Shown here: positions 1 through 5,514 of the stretch, in pieces
Layout: every line of letters starts with the position of its first letter
Numbering within the stretch: the stretch's first letter is position 1
From: an uncultured Slackia sp.
GTDB lineage: Bacteria; Actinomycetota; Coriobacteriia; Coriobacteriales; Eggerthellaceae
NCBI GenBank assembly: GCA_900553655.1
Contig: USEQ01000035.1
Location: 1-8,752 of the forward strand
Reading direction: 5' to 3'
DNA: 8,752 nt
Program-made: the position numbers and the translations under genes
The notes under the pieces: generated by a model
What the model was told of the DNA's origin: nothing
The model's input: only the letters and a program-made list of their open reading frames with translations
Databases searched by the model: none

Positions 1-281
1 CCCCCGATGGTCATAGCGTAGCCGGCGGCTTTCGAAGGGGCGCTTTTTGCATAGATGGCTTGCATCAGCTGCTTCTGGCGGCGTTTTTCTTGCTCTTGCT
101 GATATTCGGCTTGCGCCTGCTGCATGCTTTTTGAGGCATGGGCCAGGCCTTTGCTGATGTTCTCTGCGGCAAGGCCTACGGAATACTCGATGGTCGATTG
201 CAGCGCGCTGAAGTCCTGGGAATTCACGGCATCTTGCACGGCATCAAGAATCTGATCTCCGATGTTTTTAGGCGAGGCCAT
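1..281 (-). CDS. N-terminal part of a XpaC-like (5-bromo-4-chloroindolyl phosphate hydrolysis family) protein, partial
   Basis: The gene begins at ATG 279-281 on the minus strand and runs off the left edge; 93 codons are visible. An AGGAGG-type ribosome binding site lies about 6 bases before the ATG. The visible protein starts MASPKNIGDQILDAVQDAVN, followed by a segment containing SQDFSALQ, and then from about residue 45 a Gln/Lys/Glu-rich stretch (QQAQAEYQQEQEKRRQKQ) that looks helical or coiled-coil. The beginning (an I-x-x-x-V-x-D-A-V-x-S-x-D-F pattern) recalls the N-terminus of the membrane-associated XpaC / 5-bromo-4-chloroindolyl phosphate hydrolysis family; this is from memory of the family and the diagnostic C-terminal part is outside the window. 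No function is established. It lies downstream of the phosphatase gene in the same direction with a 118-bp gap. Being an ORF is well supported; the family name is tentative. Confidence 0.7.
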   Translation of the reverse strand, partial: MASPKNIGDQILDAVQDAVNSQDFSALQSTIEYSVGLAAENISKGLAHASKSMQQAQAEYQQEQEKRRQKQLMQAIYAKSAPSKAAGYAMTIG

Positions 282-330
282 GGTTGCCTCCTCGGCTCGC
301 TTTTGCGGAATGGTTCGTTTGCGTCAGATT

Positions 331-361
331 ATTGTAGCGTAAGGACTTTACGGGAGCGCAA
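331..361 (-). promoter_or_regulatory. Possible promoter of the partial XpaC-like gene
   Basis: On the minus strand TACAAT (331-336, five of six bases of the -10 consensus) is preceded after 19 bases by TTGCGC (356-361). The 19-base spacer is longer than ideal and the -35 is imperfect. Predicted start is near 325, giving a leader of about 40 bases. The sequence match is seen; activity is inferred. Confidence 0.35.
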
Positions 362-399
362 CGCTTTGATCGCGGCAAGGAATCGCCTCGTTTATCGCA

Positions 400-1053
400 T
401 TATGCGAAATCGAGCAACTGCGAGGGGTGGTCGATGATGGCGTCCGCTGTTTTGCGCAGGCGTCCCACTGGCTGATATCCCCAGCTTACCCCCAGCGCGA
501 AGGCCCCGGCGTTACGGGCAACTTGCATGTCGGTGTCGGCTGAATCTCCCACGAACGCTATGTGTTTCGGGTCGATGCCGAGCTCGGTTGCTATGAGGAA
601 GAGTCCTTGGGGATCGGGCTTGCGCGGCACAGGCCCTTCTCCGAGCTCGAAATCCATGAGTCCTGGCATGAAATGGCTCATGACCGTCTTCACGCCACCG
701 TCGAACTTGTTGGAGAACACGGCAAGCTTTTTTCCGCGACGCTTGAGCTCCAGGAGCGCTTCCATCATACCGTCGTAAATCGACGTATGCGTTTGACCGT
801 GCTCGTCGTAAGCCTTTTTCCAGCAGGCGAGGATGCGCTCGACCTCGTCTTGGGGAAGGTCTTGCGGCACGGCTTGCGAAATGAGAGAGCGCAGGCCGTT
901 GCCCACCATGGCAAGAATCTCATCGCGGGAGTGGGTTGGGAGCCCGAAGCGCGCGAGCACTTCGTTCGTTACCGCGACAAGATCAGGGAGTGTGTCGAGC
1001 AGCGTTCCGTCAAGATCGAAGACGAATGCGTCGAAAGTTTTATCGGCGGTCAT
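400..1053 (-). CDS. HAD-superfamily phosphatase, subfamily IA (phosphoglycolate phosphatase-like)
   Basis: A 217-residue cytosolic phosphohydrolase. All four HAD motifs are visible: DLDGT at residues 13-17 (Asp13 nucleophile, Asp15 acid/base), Ser115 in the VFSNK motif, Lys145 in RKPDP (144-148), and GDSADTD at 169-175 for magnesium binding. The alpha-helical cap between residues 20 and 95 is the subfamily IA type. This arrangement and length match Gph-type enzymes, which remove phosphate from 2-phosphoglycolate, but HAD-IA members differ widely in substrate and the substrate cannot be fixed from sequence. The start was set at ATG 1051-1053 because AGGAGGAG sits just upstream and the protein then begins right before motif I; a longer reading to 1137 would only add a basic stretch unlike the family. 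The start overlaps the end of the luxR relic by 14 bases, so the two may once have been translationally coupled. Confidence 0.9.
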   Translation of the reverse strand: MTADKTFDAFVFDLDGTLLDTLPDLVAVTNEVLARFGLPTHSRDEILAMVGNGLRSLISQAVPQDLPQDEVERILACWKKAYDEHGQTHTSIYDGMMEALLELKRRGKKLAVFSNKFDGGVKTVMSHFMPGLMDFELGEGPVPRKPDPQGLFLIATELGIDPKHIAFVGDSADTDMQVARNAGAFALGVSWGYQPVGRLRKTADAIIDHPSQLLDFA

Positions 1054-1399
1054 GGAACTCCTCCTGGCTCGAGGCTTTCGCAGTGCTTTCCAGGAACAAG
1101 TATAAATCGCTTTGCGAGTGAACCTCCAATTTCGCATAGAGGTTTCGCATATGGGTTTTGACCGTGGATTGGCTCAGTACGAGTTTCTTTGCTATGTAAG
1201 GAGCGTTGTATCGTTGCGAGAGAAGCCCGAGTACTTCGCGTTCTCGCGCTCCGGGGCTTCAGGTCATGCCGTGGGCGTCTTTTCTGCGTGTTCTCGGTGC
1301 GGTATCATCGTTGTCCAGCTTGTTGTAGGTTCGGTTTCGCGCCTTGATTATTCCGTGCGGTTTTTCGTTGTAGAGGAATCGCCCTTGCCCGTTTTGCCA
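1040..1399 (-). pseudogene. Decayed LuxR-type helix-turn-helix regulator (3' remnant)
   Basis: Reading the minus strand from 1258 to the TAA at 1040-1042 gives 72 residues that begin SPGAREREVLGLLSQ and contain a complete LuxR/GerE-type HTH: REREVL at the first helix, YNAPYIAKKLVLS in the middle, then STVKTHMRNLYAKLEVHSQ with the recognition helix. This is the DNA-binding domain normally found at the C-terminus of LuxR-family regulators. The codon immediately before it (1259-1261) is an in-frame TGA, there is no ATG/GTG/TTG start between that stop and the recognition helix, and the frame upstream stays open only to another TGA at 1400-1402. In that upstream piece HGMT directly precedes the stop, at the place where YGLT-like residues usually precede the domain, which suggests the same frame was once coding. 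The remaining sensor region is absent, replaced by nagB. Homology of residues upstream of 1261 is uncertain. Confidence 0.75.
1099..1104 (-). promoter_or_regulatory. Possible -10 element for the HAD phosphatase gene
   Basis: TATACT on the minus strand at 1099-1104 matches five of six -10 consensus bases and would start a transcript about 40 bases before the phosphatase ATG. The best -35 (TTGGAG) is 19 bases away and weak. It lies inside the luxR relic, so the phosphatase may have gained its own promoter there. Speculative. Confidence 0.25.
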
Positions 1400-1477
1400 T
1401 CATGGGACGGTATGCGAAGGCTGCGTTTCGCCCGTAGCTAAAGGGGCTCGGGCCGGTATGATGCGAAAGGGGTTTCG

Positions 1478-2260
1478 ATGGAAATCATCGTTGCTAAAGA
1501 TTATCAGGACATGAGCGAGGCGGCTGCGGATATCATCGCGGAACTGGTTTCCGAAAAGCCTGGCTGCGTGCTTGGTCTTGCCACGGGCTCTACGCCCGAA
1601 GGCCTCTACGCCGAGCTCGTCAAGCGCTACGAAGAAGAAGGCCTCGACTTCTCCCGCGTTGCCACGTTCAATCTTGACGAATATCGCGGCCTTTCCCACG
1701 ATCACGAGCAGAGCTATCACTACTTCATGCAGAAGCATCTGTTCGACCACGTGAACGTTCGTCCTGAGAACACGCATGTTCCCAATGGCGCCAACCCCGA
1801 TGCCGAGGCGGCATGCGACGCCTACGAGGCGTCCATCGCTTTGTCCGGCGGTGTCGACCTGCAGCTTTTGGGCCTTGGCCACAACGGCCACATTGGCTTC
1901 AACGAGCCTGCCGACGAATTCACCAAGGAAACCAACTGCGTCGATTTGACCGAAAGCACCATCCAGGCTAACAGTCGTCTGTTCAACTCTGCAGACGAAG
2001 TGCCCCGCCAGGCGTACACCATGGGCATTGGCACCATCATGGCCGCTAAGCAGATCCTCCTGGTTGTTAGCGGCGAAGACAAGGCCCAGATCGTGCGCGA
2101 TGTCTTCTTCGGGCCCGTTACCCCGAAGGTTCCCGCTTCCATCCTGCAGTTCCATCCCAATGCCATCGCCGTTGTCGACGAAGCTGCATTTTCTGCATGT
2201 GAGGAAATTGCTGAGGGTACGTGCGGTTGCGGTCACGACCACGAAGGCGGTTGCTGCTAG
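1478..2260 (+). CDS. nagB: Glucosamine-6-phosphate deaminase
   Basis: A 260-residue cytosolic enzyme that converts glucosamine-6-phosphate to fructose-6-phosphate and ammonia, feeding amino sugars into glycolysis. Family signatures are plain: LGLATGSTPEG at 32-42 (phosphate-binding loop), FNLDEY at 64-69 with catalytic Asp67, and GHNGHIGFNEP at 134-144 with His138 and Glu143. These correspond to Asp72, His143 and Glu148 of E. coli NagB; the position of E. coli Asp141 is Asn136, as in Gram-positive NagB proteins. The start ATG follows an AAAGGGG ribosome binding site. Length is near the B. subtilis and E. coli enzymes, but the last 12 residues form an unusual Cys/His tail (Cys249, Cys251, His253, His255, Cys259, Cys260). 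It is followed by nagA in the same direction, with a strong terminator between. Confidence 0.97.
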   Translation: MEIIVAKDYQDMSEAAADIIAELVSEKPGCVLGLATGSTPEGLYAELVKRYEEEGLDFSRVATFNLDEYRGLSHDHEQSYHYFMQKHLFDHVNVRPENTHVPNGANPDAEAACDAYEASIALSGGVDLQLLGLGHNGHIGFNEPADEFTKETNCVDLTESTIQANSRLFNSADEVPRQAYTMGIGTIMAAKQILLVVSGEDKAQIVRDVFFGPVTPKVPASILQFHPNAIAVVDEAAFSACEEIAEGTCGCGHDHEGGCC

Positions 2261-2406
2261 CCTGCGTGCGGCAGGCGAAAGCAAGCGTGAAAGCGGCATG
2301 TTTGCTGGATATATCGCCCGTGGGGCTGCGAAGCGGATCAGGCGTCGCAGCACGTTGCGCGGCTTCTGCGGAATTGCGGAATATGCTGCGTAGATTCTGG
2401 CTTTAG

Positions 2407-2439
2407 CGAGGCCGCCGAATGGTTCGGCGGCCTCGTTTT
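2407..2439 (+). terminator. Rho-independent terminator after nagB
   Basis: CGAGGCCGCCGAA (2407-2419) and TTCGGCGGCCTCG (2423-2435) form a perfect 13-bp stem with a TGG loop, followed by TTTT. The strong stem with a short T run predicts at least partial termination between nagB and nagA. No gene was found in the rest of the 2261-2476 gap; it also holds a weak 7-bp inverted repeat, GCTGCGA (2325-2331) with TCGCAGC (2345-2351). Confidence 0.8.
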
Positions 2440-2482
2440 GTATGATGGCCCTATACGCATGCGAGAGGAGAGCGTTTTGAAT

Positions 2483-3604
2483 ATGCTGAGAATCACAGGC
2501 GGCCAGGTTTTTACCGGCGAAGCCTTCGAAGAAAAAACTCTGTTTGTGCGCGACGGTCGCATCGTCGAGAATTTGGCGATCGGCGCTGACGTGGAAGATG
2601 TTGACGCGCGTGGATGCTATGTCATTCCCGGCCTGGTCGACGTGCATTCCCATGGCGCTGTCGGATACGATTTTTGCGACGGTACGCACGAAGCAATCGA
2701 TGCCATCTGCCGTTATCAGGCATCGCGCGGCGTGACGGCGTACTGCCCCGCGACCATGACCTATCCTGAGGAAAAACTTGCAGGAATCGCGCGATGCGCC
2801 GCCGAGCACGAGGACGCAGACGACGCCGCGGCGCTCGTGGGCATCAATATGGAAGGTCCGTTCATCAGCCCGAATAAAGTCGGTGCCCAAAATCCCGCAT
2901 ACGTCCAATGTCCGGACGCCGGCATGCTCCATCGTCTGCAGGAGGCGGCGGGTGGTCTGTTCAAGATTGTGGACATTGCCCCCGAGGAACCCGGTGCGCT
3001 CGATTTCGTTAAAGAGGTGCACGACGAAGTGCGCATATCCATTGCCCACACTACCGCAACGTACGACCAGGCGCACGCTGCTTTCGAAGCGGGCGCCAAG
3101 CACGTGACGCATCTGTTCAACGCTATGCCTCCGCTGGCTCATAGGGAGCCGGGTGTCATCGGTGCGGCAGCGGATGCCAAGGCCACGCCCGAAATCATTG
3201 CCGATGGTGTGCATATTCATCCCGCGGCGGTGCGTGCGGCTTTCAAGCTGTTCGACGACGACCATATGATTTTCGTCAGCGATTCCATGATGGCAACGGG
3301 TCTCGATGATGGCGAATACAGCCTCGGCGGCCAGGCGGTCACCGTGCGCGGCAACCGGGCGACCCTTCACGATGGAACGCTTGCAGGAAGTGCAACCGAC
3401 CTCATGTCGTGCTTCAAAATTGCAGTGCGCGACATGGAAATTCCCTTAGTGTCCGCTGTCAAGGCGGCGAGCGTGAACCCTGCTCGAGCCATTGGCCTTG
3501 GAGAGACGCGCGGCAATCTGAACGTTGGCTCCGTCGCCGACGTGGTTGTTCTTGATGAGAGCCTCGACCTCCGTACGGTAGTTGTGCGAGGCAGGGTCTT
3601 ATAG
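2483..3604 (+). CDS. nagA: N-acetylglucosamine-6-phosphate deacetylase
   Basis: A 373-residue amidohydrolase-fold enzyme that removes acetate from GlcNAc-6-phosphate, producing the substrate of NagB. Visible residues: a His-x-His motif in DVHSHG (His55, His57), Glu124 in NMEGPF, His189 in AHT, His210 in THLFNAM, His244/His246 in DGVHIHP and catalytic Asp267 in VSDSM. The HxH pair is like the B. subtilis-type, two-metal-capable enzymes; E. coli NagA lacks it. Length fits the family (about 380). The start is uncertain by two residues: ribosome binding site GAGAGGAG ends at 2470, placing TTG 2477 at ideal spacing and ATG 2483 slightly far; the ATG, giving MLRITGGQVF, is chosen. The longer reading from 2438 would begin before the ribosome binding site and right after the nagB terminator, so it is rejected. 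A bidirectional terminator follows. Confidence 0.96.
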   Translation: MLRITGGQVFTGEAFEEKTLFVRDGRIVENLAIGADVEDVDARGCYVIPGLVDVHSHGAVGYDFCDGTHEAIDAICRYQASRGVTAYCPATMTYPEEKLAGIARCAAEHEDADDAAALVGINMEGPFISPNKVGAQNPAYVQCPDAGMLHRLQEAAGGLFKIVDIAPEEPGALDFVKEVHDEVRISIAHTTATYDQAHAAFEAGAKHVTHLFNAMPPLAHREPGVIGAAADAKATPEIIADGVHIHPAAVRAAFKLFDDDHMIFVSDSMMATGLDDGEYSLGGQAVTVRGNRATLHDGTLAGSATDLMSCFKIAVRDMEIPLVSAVKAASVNPARAIGLGETRGNLNVGSVADVVVLDESLDLRTVVVRGRVL

Positions 3605-3670
3605 GCCGGCATGGGTTGGGGAGGCCGACGCCAAAGAAGCGATGGTTTCCAAGATCAAGCAAATAAGAAG

Positions 3671-3707
3671 AGAAAGCGGGCGGTTCCTGGTGAGCCGCCC
3701 GCTTTCT
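3671..3707. terminator. Bidirectional terminator between nagA and the TetR gene
   Basis: AGAAAGCGGGCGG (3671-3683) pairs with CCGCCCGCTTTCT (3695-3707); with one G-T wobble the stem extends inwards to 16 bp around a CTGGT loop. T-rich sequence flanks it on the right on the plus strand (CTTTCTTTAT) and A-rich sequence on the left gives a T-rich tail on the minus strand. It sits between the convergent nagA and TetR genes and can serve both. Confidence 0.85.
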
Positions 3708-3737
3708 TTATAGAGCGCATCGTTTCGCTTGGGCGCT

Positions 3738-4325
3738 CTAGTTTTCGTACAGCGCCGCTCTCATAAGGGCGAAAAGGGGCTTATAGGCGGCGTCGTTGCT
3801 TTGAAGGGACGAAACCATGACGTCCCAGACAAGGCTTGCGAGCTCTTCGGCCGGCTTATTGTCCTGCTGGATGCCGCATGATGACAGGGCGTTGAGGTTG
3901 ATTCTTTCGTCGTGCTCGATAGCCACAGCTAATCCGCGTTTTATATGGGCAAATGCAGCGTTCTCACGCGCACGGACTTCTTTTCTGCTTTCCGAATCTA
4001 GCGCGGCAAGCTCGCTGAGCCAGCTTTTTCGAAAGGCTTCGATTGCGTGCTCGAGGTCGTGCATGAGGCGTTCGCAGAACGTGACGAAGTCCTCCCTCGA
4101 AGACGCTATGAACATTTCCTTGCTAAGGGAGGTCTGCCAAAACATTCCCACGGCGTCAGCGACAAGCATCGCTTTCGTGGGGTAGTAATTGTAGATGGAG
4201 CCGACGGATACTCCGCATGCTTTCGCGACGCTTCTGATGCTGAGATTTGCTGGTCCCGACTCGAGAACCAGTTTGTACGATGCCTCGAGGATGAGGTCTT
4301 TAGAAATGACGGCTTTGTTTCCCAT
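3738..4325 (-). CDS. TetR-family transcriptional regulator, likely repressor of the divergent HsmA-like gene
   Basis: A 195-residue protein. The N-terminal TetR helix-turn-helix lies at about residues 10-55: ILEASYKLV, then NLSIRSVAKACGVSVGSIYNYYPTK, with the characteristic GVSxGSIYNYYxxKxxL recognition signature. The remaining 140 residues form the all-helical ligand-binding and dimerisation domain, which diverges too much between members to name the ligand. The start ATG 4323-4325 is chosen because it precedes the HTH at the usual distance and has an AGAGG ribosome binding site; upstream codons in the same frame would add 55 unrelated residues reaching into the promoter region. The gene diverges from the HsmA-like membrane protein, with a double palindromic operator between, the standard layout for a TetR repressor and its target. 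By analogy with the C. difficile heme-sensing HsmR-HsmA pair the ligand may be heme; this is inference. Confidence 0.92.
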   Translation of the reverse strand: MGNKAVISKDLILEASYKLVLESGPANLSIRSVAKACGVSVGSIYNYYPTKAMLVADAVGMFWQTSLSKEMFIASSREDFVTFCERLMHDLEHAIEAFRKSWLSELAALDSESRKEVRARENAAFAHIKRGLAVAIEHDERINLNALSSCGIQQDNKPAEELASLVWDVMVSSLQSNDAAYKPLFALMRAALYEN

Positions 4326-4467
4326 GCTTCGCCTCTTTGCCCACTGGCTTTTGTCTTTGTGCGGTTTGTTGCGCGAATGAATTATACAAACGCACGGGAC
4401 CTGTTTGCGCACGATTGTCGGATGCTCGCCGCTGTAGAGAATATTCTGTGAAGAGGGTGTGACACTG

Positions 4468-4496
4468 TTGCCAGTCCGTTTCGATCTCATTATTCT
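4468..4496 (+). promoter_or_regulatory. Promoter of the HsmA-like gene
   Basis: TTGCCA (4468-4473, five of six -35 bases) is followed after exactly 17 bases by TATTCT (4491-4496, four of six -10 bases). Transcription would start near 4503, inside the double operator, giving a leader of about 67 bases. Confidence 0.6.
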
Positions 4497-4528
4497 GAAC
4501 AGCGTTCATTTATGAACAATGTTCAGAA
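4493..4528. promoter_or_regulatory. 36-bp compound palindrome: tandem TetR operators
   Basis: Two 13-bp palindromes, TGAACAGCGTTCA (4496-4508) and TGAACAATGTTCA (4513-4525), are separated by TTTA, and the whole block from TTC (4493) to GAA (4528) is itself a near-perfect palindrome, differing only at the GC/AA positions and the centre. Centre-to-centre distance is 17 bp. It overlaps the -10 and predicted start of the HsmA-like promoter, so binding would block transcription. It may also cover an AATAAT -10-like element of the TetR gene on the other strand (4489-4494), allowing autoregulation. The palindromes are seen directly; the identity of the bound protein is inferred from the adjacent TetR gene. 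Confidence 0.85.
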
Positions 4529-4569
4529 ATAGAAGGAAGCCGACGTGGTCGGCATGGGGAGGGATTAGT

Positions 4570-5052
4570 ATGAGTTTGGAACTTGTTGCTGCTTCAAGCG
4601 CTATTACGCTGGCGTTGGTCTTTTACACCATCGGCGTGTTCTCGGAACGCCGCGCGGGGTTTTTGAAGAAAAGCCACGTAATATTGTTCTGGTGTGGCTT
4701 GGTTTTCGACACTACGGGAACGACCATTATGACGAATATCGCTCAGACCTCGGGTGCAACGGGATTCGGCATCCATGCCATTTCTGGGCTGGCTGCAATT
4801 GTATTGATGCTGGTTCATGCGATATGGGCCACGGCCACGTTCTTGCGTCGCAATGAGCGTGCAGAGAAAACGTTTCATACATTCAGCACGCTTGTGTGGC
4901 TGCTTTGGCTGATTCCCTATATCATCGGTCTGCTGGTAGGTATTCCGGCCATTCATCTTCGTGCCGTGTGCGCGGTCGGCACGAGCATTATCGTGGTGTC
5001 TGTGTTCGCGATAATTCTCTTCCGCCGCGTAAAGACGCGCAACGCTCGCTAA
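4570..5052 (+). CDS. hsmA: HsmA family (TIGR03987-like) integral membrane protein, putative heme-binding
   Basis: A 160-residue polytopic membrane protein with about five predicted helices (roughly residues 8-26, 37-55, 67-92, 106-124 and 134-152). Conserved-looking segments include LALVFYTIGVFSERRAG (15-30), LFWCGLVFDTTGTT (39-52), LMLVHAIWA (79-87), FHTFSTLVWLLWLIPY (102-117). These recall the HsmA / TIGR03987 family; C. difficile HsmA captures heme and protects against redox stress. His36, His69, His83 and His103 are near or within helices and are candidate heme ligands, but I cannot say which are used. The start is ATG 4570, preceded by GGGGAGGG at good spacing; the earlier ATG at 4519 lies inside the operator and would add 17 hydrophilic residues. 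The gene is divergent from a TetR regulator and followed by cydAB in the same direction. Family assignment rests on recalled motif similarity. Confidence 0.85.
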   Translation: MSLELVAASSAITLALVFYTIGVFSERRAGFLKKSHVILFWCGLVFDTTGTTIMTNIAQTSGATGFGIHAISGLAAIVLMLVHAIWATATFLRRNERAEKTFHTFSTLVWLLWLIPYIIGLLVGIPAIHLRAVCAVGTSIIVVSVFAIILFRRVKTRNAR

Positions 5053-5256
5053 GAATGCAAAAGTAGTGCGTCGCTTGCGCCCCAATCGGGCCTGGGTGCA
5101 CCCCAATCGGGCTCGAAAAAAGTTTCCACTTTAGCTACGAAAAGGGGTCGAAGCGGAGTCGGCGCGCTCGTCGTTCGAGCCGTGGCCGAATTGACGGCCG
5201 CTTGAAACCAAAGGGTTGTGCGCATGGTGCGCACCGAGGCACCCGAAGGCGTTTTT
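5053..5256. other. Gene-free stretch after hsmA with tandem repeat and small hairpins
   Basis: No credible gene is seen. It contains a tandem repeat (described separately), a hairpin GGCCG-AATTGA-CGGCC, and the dyad GTGCGC-ATGGT-GCGCAC directly overlapping the 10-bp palindrome GGTGCGCACC near 5226-5235. A T run (5252-5256) follows, but the pairing just before it is poor, so an hsmA terminator is not clear and read-through toward cydA cannot be excluded. Confidence 0.5.
5076..5112 (+). repeat. Two direct repeats of a 16-bp unit at 21-bp spacing
   Basis: TGCGCCCCAATCGGGC at 5076-5091 recurs as TGCACCCCAATCGGGC at 5097-5112, identical at 15 of 16 bases. The 21-bp period is two helical turns, placing both copies on the same DNA face, as for paired protein-binding sites. 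Each unit has an internal CCC-N5-GGG dyad. Function unknown. Confidence 0.8.
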
Positions 5257-5317
5257 CTTCGATAATATGTGACTAAAAAAATAACATATAAAAACAAGAA
5301 CGTGTTATTATGGTGAC
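5257..5317 (+). promoter_or_regulatory. AT-rich cydAB promoter region with overlapping dyads
   Basis: This is the only strongly AT-rich block in the surroundings and lies ahead of cydA. Candidate -10 elements are TATAAA (5287-5292) and TATTAT (5306-5311); neither has a good -35, which suggests activator dependence. ATATGTGA (5265-5272) and TAACATAT (5282-5289) form a dyad with a 9-base spacer and one mismatch; TAACA is used again in a second dyad with TGTTA at 5303-5307. The first dyad is centred at about 5277, near position -41 from the start predicted by TATTAT, a typical class II activator location. The TGTGA/TAACA half-sites resemble CRP/FNR and Rex half-sites, but the 9-base spacing fits neither consensus (6 bases), so no regulator is assigned. 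Confidence 0.55.
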
Positions 5318-5318
5318 G

Positions 5319-5403
5319 GTGCTTTCCTGGGCCAATAACGCGACGTGCGCTGCGCGGTTTGGCGTAACGGCGCAGAACATGCGACGTAGGTCAAGGAAAG
5401 CAC
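5319..5403 (+). promoter_or_regulatory. Candidate structured 5' leader of cydAB
   Basis: GTGCTTTCCT (5319-5328) is perfectly complementary to AGGAAAGCAC (5394-5403), closing a 65-base interior. Inside, CTGCGC (5350-5355) pairs with GCGCAG (5370-5375), and CGTG (5344-5347) can pair with CATG (5378-5381) with one wobble, giving a long, stacked, interrupted hairpin; GCGACGT occurs on both sides (5340-5346, 5381-5387). A second GTGCTTT at 5427-5433 could compete for AAAGCAC, an alternative pairing of the kind found in switching leaders. Further downstream are hairpins ACAGG/CCTGT (5438-5453) and GCACC-TGCG-GGTGC (5476-5489), the latter about 15 bases before the ribosome binding site. It does not match any riboswitch consensus I can recall. 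Confidence 0.5.
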
Positions 5404-5514
5404 GGAAGAAGGGCTTCTGATGCGGGGTGCTTTGGGGACAGGATAGGACCCTGTGCATTGGAGGCGAAAAAAAGAGCACCTGCGGGTGCGTCATAATGAA
5501 AAAGGGGGTGTGCT

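Noticed and set aside
1112..1151. Direct repeat TATGCGAAA at 12-bp spacing
   Set aside because: It falls on codons for the conserved HMRNLYAKL stretch of the LuxR domain and is explained by coding sequence.
1112..1441. 109-codon plus-strand frame ahead of nagB
   Set aside because: It is antisense to the luxR relic, has no ribosome binding site worth naming and no family resemblance.
1457..1462. TATGAT as nagB -10 element
   Set aside because: A transcript from it would begin within the ribosome binding site, about 9 bases before the ATG, and there is no -35 partner. A similar TATGAT at 2441-2446 before nagA is better placed but also lacks a -35.
1400..3370. 656-codon open frame on the minus strand antisense to nagB and nagA
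   Set aside because: It covers two clearly real enzymes on the other strand, has no recognisable domain, and is the kind of long antisense frame produced by GC-rich codon bias. It happens to share the frame of the luxR relic, a one-in-three coincidence.
4519..5052. Longer 177-residue form of the HsmA-like protein
   Set aside because: Its ATG lies within the operator and lacks a ribosome binding site; the ATG at 4570 has a strong one and gives a start next to the first membrane helix.
5265..5289. Rex or CRP/FNR operator at the cyd promoter
   Set aside because: Half-sites look similar but the spacer is 9 bases rather than 6, so naming the regulator is not justified; reported only as an unassigned dyad.
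5294..5308. A third copy of the TetR operator at the cyd promoter (AGAACGTGTTAT)
   Set aside because: Spacing between GAAC and GTT is two bases rather than three and the outer bases do not match, so it is not a credible copy of TGAACnnnGTTCA.
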